A DNA stretch of 64,000 bases from Pseudaminobacter soli (ex Zhang et al. 2022). GTDB taxonomy: Bacteria; Pseudomonadota; Alphaproteobacteria; Rhizobiales; Rhizobiaceae. The position numbers and the translations under genes were made by a program. The DNA is taken from the NCBI RefSeq assembly GCF_014595955.1, contig NZ_JABVCF010000008.1, positions 186,001 to 250,000 of the forward strand, read 5' to 3'. Numbering within the stretch: the stretch's first letter is position 1; every line of letters starts with the position of its first letter. The notes beneath the pieces were generated by a model. That model saw only the letters and a program-made list of their open reading frames with translations. It searched no databases and was not told where the DNA came from. Positions 26,918-35,871 of this stretch are shown here, in pieces.

Positions 26918-27029
26918 GCCGCGGCCATATTGGCGGCCGCGAAGGCGCGGAAGCGCCTTGGGAGAGTGATAGCCCCGAACAAGGAGGCGCTGTAGACGAT
27001 AAAGACATCGGCTGGTATGAATCCAGTCT

Positions 27030-27935
27030 ATGTCTAGGCTGCGCCACATGTTGCCCTCGCCGCACTCTCTTTTCGTATTCGAGGCGGCGGCGAGGACCCT
27101 GAATTTCAAGCTGGCTGCTGCTGAATTGAACGTCACGCAGCCGAGCGTTTCGCACGCCATCAAGGCGCTGGAGGTGTACTGTAAGGTTCAACTGTTCCGA
27201 CGGGGAAACAGGGGCGTCCAGTTGACCGAAGCGGGTCGGGAACTGTACGAGAGTGTCCGATCCAGCTTTGTAAGAATCGAACAAAGCTTGTCGTCTATCG
27301 CCGCGAGCGGGATGCAATACGTAACGCTGGCAGCTTCGACCTCAATGGCCGCGCATTGGCTGGTGCCTCAGCTTCACGATTTTCAGCAGCGTCACCCCGG
27401 CAGCAAGGTCAAGATCATCGCCACCGACCGGGATGTCGAACCGGACGAGCAGATCGATTTGACGATCTGGCTGCGGCCAGCCAACTTTGATCGCCCCAAT
27501 TGCTGGTACATTTGCGACGAGATTGTCCTACCTGTTTGCTCTCCGGCATACCTGAGTTCAGTAGACCGGATACTCTCTGTTTCGGATTTGGTTGGCCACA
27601 AGCTCATCCATTGCTTCGATGCGTTCAGGAAGAGAGTCGGCTGGAATGAGTGGCTGGCATTGGCAGGCGCCGATAGCGTCGGGTTGATGCCCAACATTGT
27701 CTTCAACGACTATCAATTGGCAGTTCAGGCAGCGTTAGCCGGAGAAGGGATTGCGTTGGGCTGGTCTCTCACAGCCCAGCTTTTGCTTGAAAGGAAATTG
27801 TTGGTGCCGGCAATCGACAAGAGTGTTCGTACAGGAAATGCCTTCTTCCTGGTCGGCTCTGGAAACAGCGCGAAAAGCGCCGAATCCGACAAGCTCGCTA
27901 AATGGATACTCCGTAATAGTTCCAACTTGAGATAG
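27030..27935 (+). CDS. LysR-family regulator (GcvA-like), module B
   Basis: A 301-residue LysR-type regulator. The winged helix is at residues 7-66, with the recognition helix in LNVTQPSVSHAIKALE; the effector domain follows. The sequence around LFRRGNRGVQLTEAGREL is typical of the GcvA subgroup. It is divergent from the module B FAD oxidoreductase with about 112 bases between starts, the standard layout for LysR control of a neighbour. An ATG at 27048 is an alternative start. It ends 255 bases before the convergent aldehyde dehydrogenase; that spacer shows no gene. Confidence 0.9.
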   Translation: MSRLRHMLPSPHSLFVFEAAARTLNFKLAAAELNVTQPSVSHAIKALEVYCKVQLFRRGNRGVQLTEAGRELYESVRSSFVRIEQSLSSIAASGMQYVTLAASTSMAAHWLVPQLHDFQQRHPGSKVKIIATDRDVEPDEQIDLTIWLRPANFDRPNCWYICDEIVLPVCSPAYLSSVDRILSVSDLVGHKLIHCFDAFRKRVGWNEWLALAGADSVGLMPNIVFNDYQLAVQAALAGEGIALGWSLTAQLLLERKLLVPAIDKSVRTGNAFFLVGSGNSAKSAESDKLAKWILRNSSNLR

Positions 27936-28190
27936 GCTTGCTTTGTGTCGGCCTTGGCGAACCATCCAAATGACGCAAATAGCGCCGACGGCAGCTTGGC
28001 GCCCCCGCACAGGCCCTATGGATCCGCCGCAAGATCTGCGACGGGATTGCCATGAGGAAAAGGCGTTCGCGACGTCTTCGCACATGGGTGCATCCAAGCT
28101 GAGGACGCCTTTGGAAGGTCTTCGGGAGCGGCGCCGGCAAACCGAGGCGCGTGCTCCCTTGGACCCTGCCCTGCTCCTACATCATCCAGA

Positions 28191-29645
28191 TCAGATGCGC
28201 GCCGTTACAGTCTTCACCGTGTAGTATGCCTTCAGGCCCTCCAGCCCCTTTTCGCGCCCGAAACCGCTGTTCTTGGTGCCGCCAAACGGCGTCTCCACGC
28301 CACCGGCGAAATACTGATTGATGAAGACCTGACCGCTCGACACATGCCGGCTGAACTTCAGAGCCTTGGAAACATCCTTCGTGTAGATGCCGGCGACGAG
28401 GCCGAACTCCGTGCCTTCCGCCAATTCGCATGCGTGCTCGAAATTCTCGGCAATCTGAACGGTGAGCACCGGCCCGAAGATTTCTTCCTGAGCGCACTTC
28501 GTGGAAGGCTCATGTGCCACGAGGACGGTCGGCTCGAAGAACCATCCATTGAGCCCGTCCGGCTTCTTCACCCGTCCGCCGGTCAGGAGCGTCGCCCCAG
28601 CCGCGACGGAATCGTTCACGATCGTCTCGATCTTGGCCAGTTGGTCCTTGGACACGACCGGACCAATGTTCGGATTGTCGAGACCACGGCCGAAGGTGAA
28701 GGCGCCGATGCGCTCGACGAGCGAGGCGAGGAAGGAATCGGCGATGCTTCGCTCGACCACAAGGCGCGAGCCTGCGGAACAGACCTGGCCGGCATTGGTG
28801 AAGATCGCCTTGAGGACGCCTTCCAGCGCCGCCTCGCGGTCGGCATCCGCCAGGACCACCACCGGGGATTTGCCACCCAGTTCCATGGTGACCGAAGCGA
28901 CATGAGAGGCCGCCGCCATCATCACGGTCTTTCCTGTCGCTACCGAGCCGGTGAAGGTCACGTGAGCGATGCCGGGATGCTGGGTCAGCGCTGAGCCCGT
29001 CGTCCTGCCCGGACCGCACACGACGTTCACGACGCCTGCCGGGATGCCGGCCTTCTCCAGATATTCCGGGAGCATGAGGGCGGTCAGAGGGGTCTGCTCG
29101 GCCGGCTTGATGACGGCGGTCGCACCTGCCGCCAGCGCAGGTGCAAGGCCGCGCGCCGTCGTGACGAGAGGAAAGTTCCAGGGAATGATGTGCGCCGTCG
29201 CGCCGATCGGTTCATGCAGGGTGAAGGACACGAAGTCCTTGCCCAGCGGAATTGTGTCGCCTTGGAGCTTGTCGGCGATGCCGGCGTAGTACTCGAAGTA
29301 GCGCGCGGAGGTCTCGATATCGCCCACCGCTTCCCGCAGGGGCTTGCCGCTGTCGATGCACTCGACGGTGGCCAGCCGCTGCGCGTCGGCGCGAATGAAC
29401 TGGGCGACACGGAACAGCATGCGGCTTCGCTCCGCCGGCGTCACATTGGCCCATGCGCCCTTCAGTGCCGCCCGCGACGCTTCGACCGCCTCGTCGACGA
29501 CGGATGCGTCGCTGACAGGCACCTCGCACAGGACCTCCCCGGTAGCGGGGTCGTAGGTCGGATGGACGTCGCCGGAAATCTTGCGACGCGCGCCGTTCAC
29601 ATACGGGTCGAGCGAGATGCCCTCAATATGGTGGTGGAACGTCAT
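28191..29645 (-). CDS. Aldehyde dehydrogenase, module C (2-oxoglutarate semialdehyde dehydrogenase candidate)
   Basis: A 484-residue aldehyde dehydrogenase. The catalytic Cys is in GQVCSAGSR and the base Glu in MELGGKSP; FTGSVATGK binds coenzyme. It is the last gene of a minus-strand operon after GntR and the three-subunit D-hydroxyproline-dehydrogenase-like genes, starting 11 bases after its neighbour. In hydroxyproline degradation the last step oxidises 2-oxoglutarate semialdehyde, which fits. Betaine-aldehyde-type dehydrogenases look similar, so the substrate is inferred from context. Confidence 0.88.
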   Translation of the reverse strand: MTFHHHIEGISLDPYVNGARRKISGDVHPTYDPATGEVLCEVPVSDASVVDEAVEASRAALKGAWANVTPAERSRMLFRVAQFIRADAQRLATVECIDSGKPLREAVGDIETSARYFEYYAGIADKLQGDTIPLGKDFVSFTLHEPIGATAHIIPWNFPLVTTARGLAPALAAGATAVIKPAEQTPLTALMLPEYLEKAGIPAGVVNVVCGPGRTTGSALTQHPGIAHVTFTGSVATGKTVMMAAASHVASVTMELGGKSPVVVLADADREAALEGVLKAIFTNAGQVCSAGSRLVVERSIADSFLASLVERIGAFTFGRGLDNPNIGPVVSKDQLAKIETIVNDSVAAGATLLTGGRVKKPDGLNGWFFEPTVLVAHEPSTKCAQEEIFGPVLTVQIAENFEHACELAEGTEFGLVAGIYTKDVSKALKFSRHVSSGQVFINQYFAGGVETPFGGTKNSGFGREKGLEGLKAYYTVKTVTARI

Positions 29646-29656
29646 GACTCTTCCTT

Positions 29657-31054
29657 CTATTCGGAAAGGGTTATCTCATCCGGCTCCATTGCGGAGCCAG
29701 CGTCCTTGTCGGCGGCCAGAAGGCCAACCGCGAGCGGCTTCAGCGGCGGGCGGGCGCGCGGATGCGTTGTCAGGTCATCGGTGGCGAGACCGAGCAGCGA
29801 CGACGCCACGTGCAGACAGTTGCGTCCCTGGCAGCGTCCCATCCCGAGCCGGCTCGACGTCTTGACGGCATTCAGGCTGTTGCGGCCGCGGCCGGGATCG
29901 GCAAGCAGCCGGCCGAGGGTCAGTTCCTCGCACCGGCAGATGATCGTGTCGTCCGTGGCGGCCAGGAGCGGCTGCGGCATCCGGTAAGCCAGATTGAGTT
30001 TGCGACGATAGCCGTCGAGGCGGCGATAGCGCGAGGCGAGGGACGCCGGCGCTCTCGTGCCCATGATCGAATGCGCCGCGATGCGCCCCTCCAGGAGGGC
30101 GACTTCCACGCCGCCGATGCCGGCACCATCGCCGATCGCATAGATTCCTTCCTCGCTGGTGCGGAGCGTGTCGTCCCGCCACGGGACTAGCCCGTTCAGG
30201 GCAGGATTGTGCTCCGTGCGGCAGCCGAACAGTCGCGCTGTTTCGGTGCCCGGCAGAAGTCCGTAGCCGACCACCAGCGCATCGGCTTCTATCCATTGCT
30301 GCTTGTCGCGCCGGGGGCGCCCATCGGCTCCCACAGGAGCGATGCCGACGGCGGTCAGCCTGTCCTTGCCCCTTGCGCCGGCGACCATCCAGCCGGTCCG
30401 GAAACCTGCCCGGGCCGCCATGATCCGGGCCCTGTATCCGATTCCGGTTCGCAGCACGCCGGGCGCCGCGAAGAGGCCGGAAACGGCTGCCGAGGCCAGC
30501 CGGATGTCGGACTGGGCCTCAACGACGCCAACGACTTCTGCTCCGGCTGCGATCAGCGTCGCAGCGGCGACAAGAACCAGTGGTCCGTTCCCTGCGACCA
30601 CGACTCTGCCCGTCGGCACCATGCCGTGCGCCTTCGCCAGATTGAGGCATCCTCCGGCAGATATGATTCCCGGAAGTGTCCATCCCGGGAACGGCAACGA
30701 TTTCTCCTGGGCGCCGGTCGCGATGACGATGGCCGAAGCTTCTATGCGCCCGCTCGACGTCGGACCGGCATAGGCAACCGTCTTGTTGCCCGGCGCGCCC
30801 CAGACGACCGTGGACGAGAGATAGCGGACACCCGGCAGGGTCAGAACCTTCGCCAGTTCATCGAAACGCGCCTTGTCACGGAGCAATCGAGCATCTCGCG
30901 AAACCTGATAGGTTTCGGGCAACTGACGGAAATACTGTCCGCCGGCCATACCGTTATCGTCGATAAGGACGACCTCACGGCCGGCTGAAGCAAGCTCCCA
31001 GGCGCAAGACAGGCCGGCGGGCCCAGCGCCGATGATCACGACCGGGCGGCTCAT
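29657..31054 (-). CDS. FAD/NAD(P) oxidoreductase subunit with [2Fe-2S] domain (HcnB/OoxA/LhpF-like)
   Basis: A 465-residue flavoprotein subunit. It begins with VVIIGAGPAGLSCAWELASAG (FAD site), has a second dinucleotide fold around GRVVVAGNGPLVLVAAA, and near the C-terminus carries the Cys cluster CRCEEL plus GMGRCQGRNC of a BFD-like [2Fe-2S] domain. Three-component dye-linked dehydrogenases for D-hydroxyproline, proline, opines and glycine (HcnABC) have exactly such a subunit. The start overlaps the stop of the small ferredoxin-like subunit gene by four bases. Confidence 0.87.
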   Translation of the reverse strand: MSRPVVIIGAGPAGLSCAWELASAGREVVLIDDNGMAGGQYFRQLPETYQVSRDARLLRDKARFDELAKVLTLPGVRYLSSTVVWGAPGNKTVAYAGPTSSGRIEASAIVIATGAQEKSLPFPGWTLPGIISAGGCLNLAKAHGMVPTGRVVVAGNGPLVLVAAATLIAAGAEVVGVVEAQSDIRLASAAVSGLFAAPGVLRTGIGYRARIMAARAGFRTGWMVAGARGKDRLTAVGIAPVGADGRPRRDKQQWIEADALVVGYGLLPGTETARLFGCRTEHNPALNGLVPWRDDTLRTSEEGIYAIGDGAGIGGVEVALLEGRIAAHSIMGTRAPASLASRYRRLDGYRRKLNLAYRMPQPLLAATDDTIICRCEELTLGRLLADPGRGRNSLNAVKTSSRLGMGRCQGRNCLHVASSLLGLATDDLTTHPRARPPLKPLAVGLLAADKDAGSAMEPDEITLSE

Positions 31055-31359
31055 TTATCCCACCGTCCATCGGCGAAGGAGATCACCAGGCCCTCGCGGA
31101 CCGGCTCGGAGCAACTCCTCACAACGCCTTGTCCTTCGACGTGGACCGCGCATTCCCAGCAAAGCCCCATGCCGCAATAATATCCGCGGGGCTCGTCACC
31201 GATCCGCGTGCGGCGAAGGGTCCGTAAGCCCGCGCGCATCACAGCGGATGCGATCGCCTCGCCCTTCCAGCCCGTAAGCTTCTCGCCTTCGAACATGAAG
31301 CTGACCGTTTCGTCGGACGGTCTGACGCCCTCGATAAGGCGCACGCTAGGCTGCGACAT
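31051..31359 (-). CDS. [2Fe-2S] ferredoxin-like small subunit (HcnA/LhpE-like)
   Basis: A 102-residue subunit of the Fer2_4 family. The cluster-binding pattern is visible as YYCGMGLCWECAVHV with a fourth Cys in VVRSCSEPV. It sits between the two flavoprotein subunit genes, overlapping the larger subunit gene upstream by 14 bases and the downstream one by four bases, so the three are translationally coupled. It should carry electrons between the two flavins of a membrane-associated dehydrogenase complex. Confidence 0.88.
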   Translation of the reverse strand: MSQPSVRLIEGVRPSDETVSFMFEGEKLTGWKGEAIASAVMRAGLRTLRRTRIGDEPRGYYCGMGLCWECAVHVEGQGVVRSCSEPVREGLVISFADGRWDK

Positions 31360-32491
31360 GTGCGAACCTTCCGGGGTTGAAGATGTCTATGGGCTTCGAG
31401 GTCTCTCCATGGGAGATCAACTCGCCGAGGAGTTGCCCCATGAGCGGACCAAGCGTGAAGCCGCCGCGTGCGCAGGCCGCGCAGTAGATATTCCGGTGGC
31501 CGGGGAGCAGGCCGAGGTACGGTAGGGAGTCCGGGGTGACTCCCTCGTAGCCAGCCCAACTACGAACTACGTTGAGCCTTTCGAGCCCCGGAATGACGCG
31601 CAGCGCCAAGCGGAGATTGTGAACGAGCTGATCGTAGCTCACTTCCTTGCGCTGGTTTTCCAGCGTGCCGATGCCCTGCCAGCCGCCGCCAATCAGGCAA
31701 CTGCCGTTTGCAACCTGCTTGAGGGTCAGGATGCCACGTGCGTGCGTGACGATATTCTCGATGGTCGGCCGAGCGGATTCGGTCACCGACACCATGTTGA
31801 CGTCGAGTGATATCGGCAGACGTACGCCCACCATCGCGGCCAGTCGACCGGACCACGCGCCGGAAGTTATCGCAATCTTGGAAGCCTGGATCTCACCGCG
31901 TCGCGTCACTACGCCGAGGCGATCCCCGCTGCGGATTTCTTCGACGGCGGTGTCGTCCAGAATTTCCACACCTGACCTCTCCACGGCTCGGCGCAGCGCC
32001 GGACCGACGAGTGTCGGGTTCGCATATCCATCTTGCGGCGAGTATGTGGCCGCCACGCAGTCGCTGGAAATCCAAGGGGCCGTGCGGCGCAGGTCCGCCT
32101 GAGTCAACCGTCTGACGTCCAGGCCCAAGGCCTTCTGCTGCATCGACACGGCGTCGAGGCGCTCTGCCTCGGCTTCGGTCATCGCAATTTTGTAGCCGCC
32201 GTCACGACGCAAGCCGATATCGGCACCGAGGCGTTCGGCCAGCGTCTCCCATATCTCCCATGACCAGAGCGTATAGGGAACCAGCGCAGGCAATTTGTTC
32301 TGAACGCCAAGGGACCCTGCGTTGACCGCCGATGCCTCGGACCAGACCGGGCCGCGATCGATGACGACGACCGACTTTCCCGCATCCGCGAGAGTGAGAG
32401 CACAGAACAGCCCGAAGATGCCGCCACCGATCACAGCCACGTCGTAGGCGCGGGACGGCAGGCGCCTCTCGCTATCCGGATATGCAGACAT
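31346..32491 (-). CDS. FAD-dependent catalytic subunit, D-amino/imino acid dehydrogenase (HcnC/LhpB/DadA-like)
   Basis: A 381-residue DAO-family flavoprotein with VAVIGGGIFGLFCALTLADAG near residue 18 and the family C-terminal CAACARGGFTLGPLMGQLL. It is the substrate-oxidising subunit of a three-part dehydrogenase formed with the two genes downstream. In known hydroxyproline pathways such a complex oxidises cis-4-hydroxy-D-proline to pyrroline-4-hydroxy-2-carboxylate. The true start at 32491 lies five bases after the GntR stop; a longer frame upstream overlaps GntR and is rejected. Glycine, sarcosine or another cyclic imino acid remain possible substrates. Confidence 0.87.
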   Translation of the reverse strand: MSAYPDSERRLPSRAYDVAVIGGGIFGLFCALTLADAGKSVVVIDRGPVWSEASAVNAGSLGVQNKLPALVPYTLWSWEIWETLAERLGADIGLRRDGGYKIAMTEAEAERLDAVSMQQKALGLDVRRLTQADLRRTAPWISSDCVAATYSPQDGYANPTLVGPALRRAVERSGVEILDDTAVEEIRSGDRLGVVTRRGEIQASKIAITSGAWSGRLAAMVGVRLPISLDVNMVSVTESARPTIENIVTHARGILTLKQVANGSCLIGGGWQGIGTLENQRKEVSYDQLVHNLRLALRVIPGLERLNVVRSWAGYEGVTPDSLPYLGLLPGHRNIYCAACARGGFTLGPLMGQLLGELISHGETSKPIDIFNPGRFAHVAA

Positions 32492-32496
32492 GGTCT

Positions 32497-33228
32497 TCAG
32501 GCCCTGATGCGCCTTGTACGAGGTGACGGCCCGCTGCCGTAAGTTTCGATGTACTGACTGAGGGCGACCTGTGAGGATTGAAGGTCGTTCAGGATTGCAT
32601 TCCTCAGAGCGCCTCCGTCGCGCCGAGCAGCGCTTTCGATGATGTCCTCGTGACGGCGATGATCGACGCGGTTCTTGTGGAGAATGGGGTACATGTAGCG
32701 GAGGGTGGGACCGATCCTCAACCAAAGGCTCTCGACGATCTTCAGATGAAGAGGGAGATCGGATTTCGTGTAGATGAAAAAGTGGAACACGGAATTCAGC
32801 CGAAGAACCTCTTTGTAGTCGGCCGCATCCAGCGCCTGCAGGAATTTCTTCTGCGTATCCTCCAGAAACGCGACATCCTCGTCGCGCAGCCGTGGTGCGG
32901 CGACCTCGGCCATATCGCCCTCGAGAAACCGACGGATGCTGAAAATCTCAACGATCTCCGCCTCGGTCCGCTCCGGCACCAGGACGGCGTTCTTGTCCGT
33001 CGTCTGAAGGACACCGTCGGCGATCAACCTCAGCACCGCCTCGCGGGCAGGGGTCACGCTGACGCCGATCTCCTCGGCTAAACGACGGATGGTAATCCGC
33101 TCCATAGGGGCAAATGATCCCGAGAGGATCGCGGTCGAGAGTTGCCGATAGACCTGCTCCGCCAGCGTGTCACCGCGGACCGGCTGTTCGTATCTCAGAT
33201 CATCCCCACCAGTTCCCACGATCAGCAC
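32497..33228 (-). CDS. GntR-family regulator, FCD type, module C
   Basis: A regulator of about 240 residues with a winged helix (IRRLAEEIGVSVTPAREAVLRLIADG) and an FCD effector domain (LNSVFHFFIY, RRHEDIIES). No ATG exists before the DNA-binding domain. In-frame GTG codons at 33228 and 33219 are the likely starts, and a TTG at 33279 would overlap the divergent promoter. It heads the minus-strand operon of dehydrogenase subunits and aldehyde dehydrogenase and is divergent from the third lyase gene, so it probably controls both directions from the 78-base spacer. Confidence 0.87.
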   Translation of the reverse strand: MLIVGTGGDDLRYEQPVRGDTLAEQVYRQLSTAILSGSFAPMERITIRRLAEEIGVSVTPAREAVLRLIADGVLQTTDKNAVLVPERTEAEIVEIFSIRRFLEGDMAEVAAPRLRDEDVAFLEDTQKKFLQALDAADYKEVLRLNSVFHFFIYTKSDLPLHLKIVESLWLRIGPTLRYMYPILHKNRVDHRRHEDIIESAARRDGGALRNAILNDLQSSQVALSQYIETYGSGPSPRTRRIRA

Positions 33229-33232
33229 CCGC

Positions 33233-33262
33233 TTGACAGGAATTTCATATTCGACATACGAT
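33233..33262 (+). promoter_or_regulatory. Candidate sigma-70-type promoter of the module C plus-strand operon
   Basis: TTGACA at 33233-33238 and TACGAT at 33257-33262, 18 bases apart, match the -35 and -10 consensus well and lie 44 bases upstream of the lyase ATG at 33307. The AT-rich stretch from 33240 to 33275 that covers the -10 is where the divergent GntR protein could bind. No transcription start is known. Confidence 0.5.
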
Positions 33263-33306
33263 ATATCAAATTGTGGCAAAGGTCAATTAGGAGACCATCG
33301 ATTATC

Positions 33307-34221
33307 ATGACCAAAGTGAGTTGGAGCGGGGTGCTGCCCGCATTGGCGACCCCTTTTGCGGCGGACGGCAGCATCGACAAGGATCAGTTGAAGCAACTGG
33401 TCGACCTGCTCCTGTCCGAAGGCGTCTCCGGCTTCGTCGTCGGCGGCAGCACCGGCGAGTACTATTCCATGTCGATCTCGGAACGCGCGGACCTTTTCGA
33501 AACGGTCTTCGCGCATGTGGCGGGTCGCGGAACGGTGATTGCCGGCACCTCCTCCACCAATCATTCCGAAACGCTCGAGCTTACCAAGGTCGCCAAGCAG
33601 ATCGGCTACGATGGCTGCATGGTGCTGCCGCCGGTCTACTGCCTGCCCACGCCGTCCGAGATTGTGAAGGCCTTCGAGGATGTCGCGGCCATCGGTCTCC
33701 CGATCATGGTCTACAACAACCCGGCGCGCGTAGGTGTCGCGCTTTCTCCCAGCCTGACGGCGCAGCTTGCCGCTCTCCCAGGCGTTGCCGCGTACAAGGA
33801 AAGCGCGCGTGATCTCTATGCGGTCGCCGAAGTGTACTACGCGACGCGGGATCGGTTGGCGCATTTCGCGGGATTGGAGCCGTACGCCAGTGCGTTGCTT
33901 TCACGCGGTGCAAGCGGAATCGTCTCGACCATCTCGAATGTGTGCGCGAGAGAGGTCGTCAACTACTACAAGACGTTCCGCGAAAACGACGCCGATGCTC
34001 TGTCCCGCAACCAGCAGGTGATCGACCAACTCTATCACCTACTCGCCCGGTCCGGGCTGGCGAACTTCGCTTTTGTGAAGGGCGCCATGGCCGCTCTCAG
34101 TCGGCCGGGAGGCGTTACGCGCAGTCCTCATCGGATGGCCGATCAGGCCCAGATCGAGAAGATCGGAACTGAGATCCGAGAGATCTACGCCAGGGCCGGC
34201 GTCGAGATGAAGCAGGCGTAG
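33307..34221 (+). CDS. DHDPS/NAL-family class I lyase, module C (pyrroline-4-hydroxy-2-carboxylate deaminase candidate)
   Basis: A 304-residue TIM-barrel lyase, the third in the locus. Catalytic Lys is in AAYKESARD and Tyr in VYNNPARVG; the substrate loop is GGSTGEYYS. It is more like the module A copy than the module B copy around these motifs. Being divergent from a D-hydroxyproline-dehydrogenase-like operon, it is the best candidate here for the deaminase that converts pyrroline-4-hydroxy-2-carboxylate to 2-oxoglutarate semialdehyde. AGGAG lies 14 bases before the ATG, longer than usual. It leads an operon with transporter, aminotransferase and demethylase genes. Confidence 0.88.
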   Translation: MTKVSWSGVLPALATPFAADGSIDKDQLKQLVDLLLSEGVSGFVVGGSTGEYYSMSISERADLFETVFAHVAGRGTVIAGTSSTNHSETLELTKVAKQIGYDGCMVLPPVYCLPTPSEIVKAFEDVAAIGLPIMVYNNPARVGVALSPSLTAQLAALPGVAAYKESARDLYAVAEVYYATRDRLAHFAGLEPYASALLSRGASGIVSTISNVCAREVVNYYKTFRENDADALSRNQQVIDQLYHLLARSGLANFAFVKGAMAALSRPGGVTRSPHRMADQAQIEKIGTEIREIYARAGVEMKQA

Positions 34222-34274
34222 GCCGTACAAAAGCCCGAAATCGAAAGAGATCCAAACAGGAAAAGGGGAATAAA

Positions 34275-35135
34275 GTGAAAAATCGCATCTCTCTTCGTTC
34301 AATGTTTGTCGCCACCGCGCTTGCCCTTGCCGGCCTAAATTTGGCCGGCATGGGCGTGGCTGCGGCCGACCCCGTCTGGGATCGTATCGAATCGTCAGGG
34401 AATATCGTCTGCGGTGCAATTCCCAACGACCCCGTCGGGTCGTGGGTAGACCGGCAGACCGGGCAGTGGGAGGGGTATGAGATCGACCTTTGCCGTGCGA
34501 TCGCCGCGGACCTCTCGAAGGAGATGGGGAAGGAAATCAAGCCTGAATTCCGCGAAACCGGCTGGAAGACGGTGGTGCTCGATCTTCAGTCCAACAAGAT
34601 CGATATCTGGCCGGGCATGAGCGCGACCCCTGAGCGCGAGAAGGCACTGTCCATGATTGGGCCGATGTACGGCCTCGCCTTCTGCGGCGTCACCGGCAAG
34701 TCGTTCCAATCCGAGGGCACTTGGGAATCGCTGAACAAACCCGAAGTTCGGATCGCCACCGTTACTGGCACCAGCATCGAGACGGCGTTCAAGAAGCTCG
34801 CTCCCAACGCAACGCATGTCACCCTCTCCGAGTATTCGGAAGTGACTTTGGCGGTTCAGTCGGGCCGAGCCGATATCATGGGTGCGGACGCATTGCGCTG
34901 CCTTAATGTCCACAAAAGCGCTTCGCATGCATTCGGCGACATCGTTTTCCCGACGCCGATCCAGTCGATGGGCTCCTCGGCAGGTATCATCAAGGCGGCT
35001 GATCGCTTGGCGCCCTGGCTCAAGAAGTGGTCGGAGGAGAAGCAGGCATCCGGAGAAGTGAAGGCCATCTTCGTCAAGGTCCTGAACAACGCCGGCTTCG
35101 ATACCAGTGTCATCCCGCCCGAAGTCCAGTTCTGA
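34275..35135 (+). CDS. Polar amino acid ABC transporter substrate-binding protein
   Basis: A 286-residue family 3 periplasmic binding protein with a signal peptide cleaved after about VAAA-D (residue 31). The opening block GAIPNDPVGSWVDRQTGQWEGYEIDLCRAIA carries the family signature. The start codon is GTG with AAGGGGAA upstream. It follows the lyase by 53 bases and is followed, after a stem-loop, by one permease and one ATPase gene. The substrate is likely hydroxyproline, a D-imino acid or an N-methylated form, inferred from the neighbours only. Confidence 0.9.
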   Translation: MKNRISLRSMFVATALALAGLNLAGMGVAAADPVWDRIESSGNIVCGAIPNDPVGSWVDRQTGQWEGYEIDLCRAIAADLSKEMGKEIKPEFRETGWKTVVLDLQSNKIDIWPGMSATPEREKALSMIGPMYGLAFCGVTGKSFQSEGTWESLNKPEVRIATVTGTSIETAFKKLAPNATHVTLSEYSEVTLAVQSGRADIMGADALRCLNVHKSASHAFGDIVFPTPIQSMGSSAGIIKAADRLAPWLKKWSEEKQASGEVKAIFVKVLNNAGFDTSVIPPEVQF

Positions 35136-35146
35136 GACTTGAGCAC

Positions 35147-35175
35147 GGTTGGCCGCCAGGCAATGGGGGCCAACC
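35147..35175. terminator. Intercistronic stem-loop after the amino-acid-binding-protein gene
   Basis: An 8-base perfect stem GGTTGGCC/GGCCAACC with a 13-base loop starts 11 bases after the binding-protein stop and ends 27 bases before the permease start. It lacks a T-run and probably tunes expression of the downstream genes rather than stopping transcription. The position parallels the stem-loops after the other binding-protein genes of the window. Confidence 0.5.
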
Positions 35176-35202
35176 GCCTACCGGATTTTTCGGAAAAGAC
35201 AG

Positions 35203-35871
35203 ATGAGCTACGAATTCGATTGGTCGGCAGTATGGGACCCAAGCGCATGGATGACGGCGATCGGCGTCACCGTCGCTTACGGCGTCGCAACCACTGTTGC
35301 AGGGCTCCTTCTGGGTCTGATCCTCGGCCTGCTGCTGGTCAGTCGGATATGGATCGCACGGCGGGCCGTTTCTCTGTTCATCGGAGTTTTCCGCTGCACG
35401 CCCGCACTCATCCAGATCGTGTGGTTCTACTACGCGTTTCCAATGGCGCTCAACATCAACATGCCGGCTTGGTTGGCTGCGGGTTGCGGCCTCACGCTCT
35501 ACATGGCCGCTTTCTCCGCCGAGATCTTCAGAGGCGGCATCCAGTCGATTGAGAAGGGCCAATGGAACGCCTGCCGTTCCCTGTGCATGTCCCACTGGCA
35601 GACGATGTACCATGTCATCCTGCCACAGACGTTCCGGCGGATGACCCCGGCCATCGTCAATCAATCGATCATTCAGTTCAAGAATACCTCCCTGCTTTCG
35701 GTCGTTGCAGTGCATGACATCATGTTCACAGCGTCCGCGCTGACGTCAGAAACCTACCGGCCGCTGGAAGTATTCACGTTTGCAGCGCTCCTATACATCA
35801 TCCTGATATGGCCCATGGCATCGATCGCGCACCAGGTCGAGCGTCGGTTCGACTACAGGAGTTCACGCTGA
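35203..35871 (+). CDS. Polar amino acid ABC transporter permease (HisM/GlnP type)
   Basis: A 222-residue inner-membrane permease with five helices and the coupling loop SAEIFRGGIQSIEKGQWNACRSL that marks the amino acid (HisMQ) family. A longer upstream frame exists, but the ATG at 35203 begins the conserved sequence. Only one permease gene is present, so it would form a homodimer. Its TGA overlaps the ATPase ATG by one base (TGATG). Confidence 0.92.
   Translation: MSYEFDWSAVWDPSAWMTAIGVTVAYGVATTVAGLLLGLILGLLLVSRIWIARRAVSLFIGVFRCTPALIQIVWFYYAFPMALNINMPAWLAAGCGLTLYMAAFSAEIFRGGIQSIEKGQWNACRSLCMSHWQTMYHVILPQTFRRMTPAIVNQSIIQFKNTSLLSVVAVHDIMFTASALTSETYRPLEVFTFAALLYIILIWPMASIAHQVERRFDYRSSR

Noticed and set aside
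27936-28190. Possible small gene between the LysR gene and the module C aldehyde dehydrogenase
   Set aside because: Frames there have no ribosome-binding site, no conserved pattern and no clear coding character.
22823-34221. Lysine biosynthesis role (dapA) for the three DHDPS-family genes
   Set aside because: Three paralogues in catabolic operons with flavoenzymes, aldehyde dehydrogenases and specific regulators do not fit a housekeeping biosynthetic gene.
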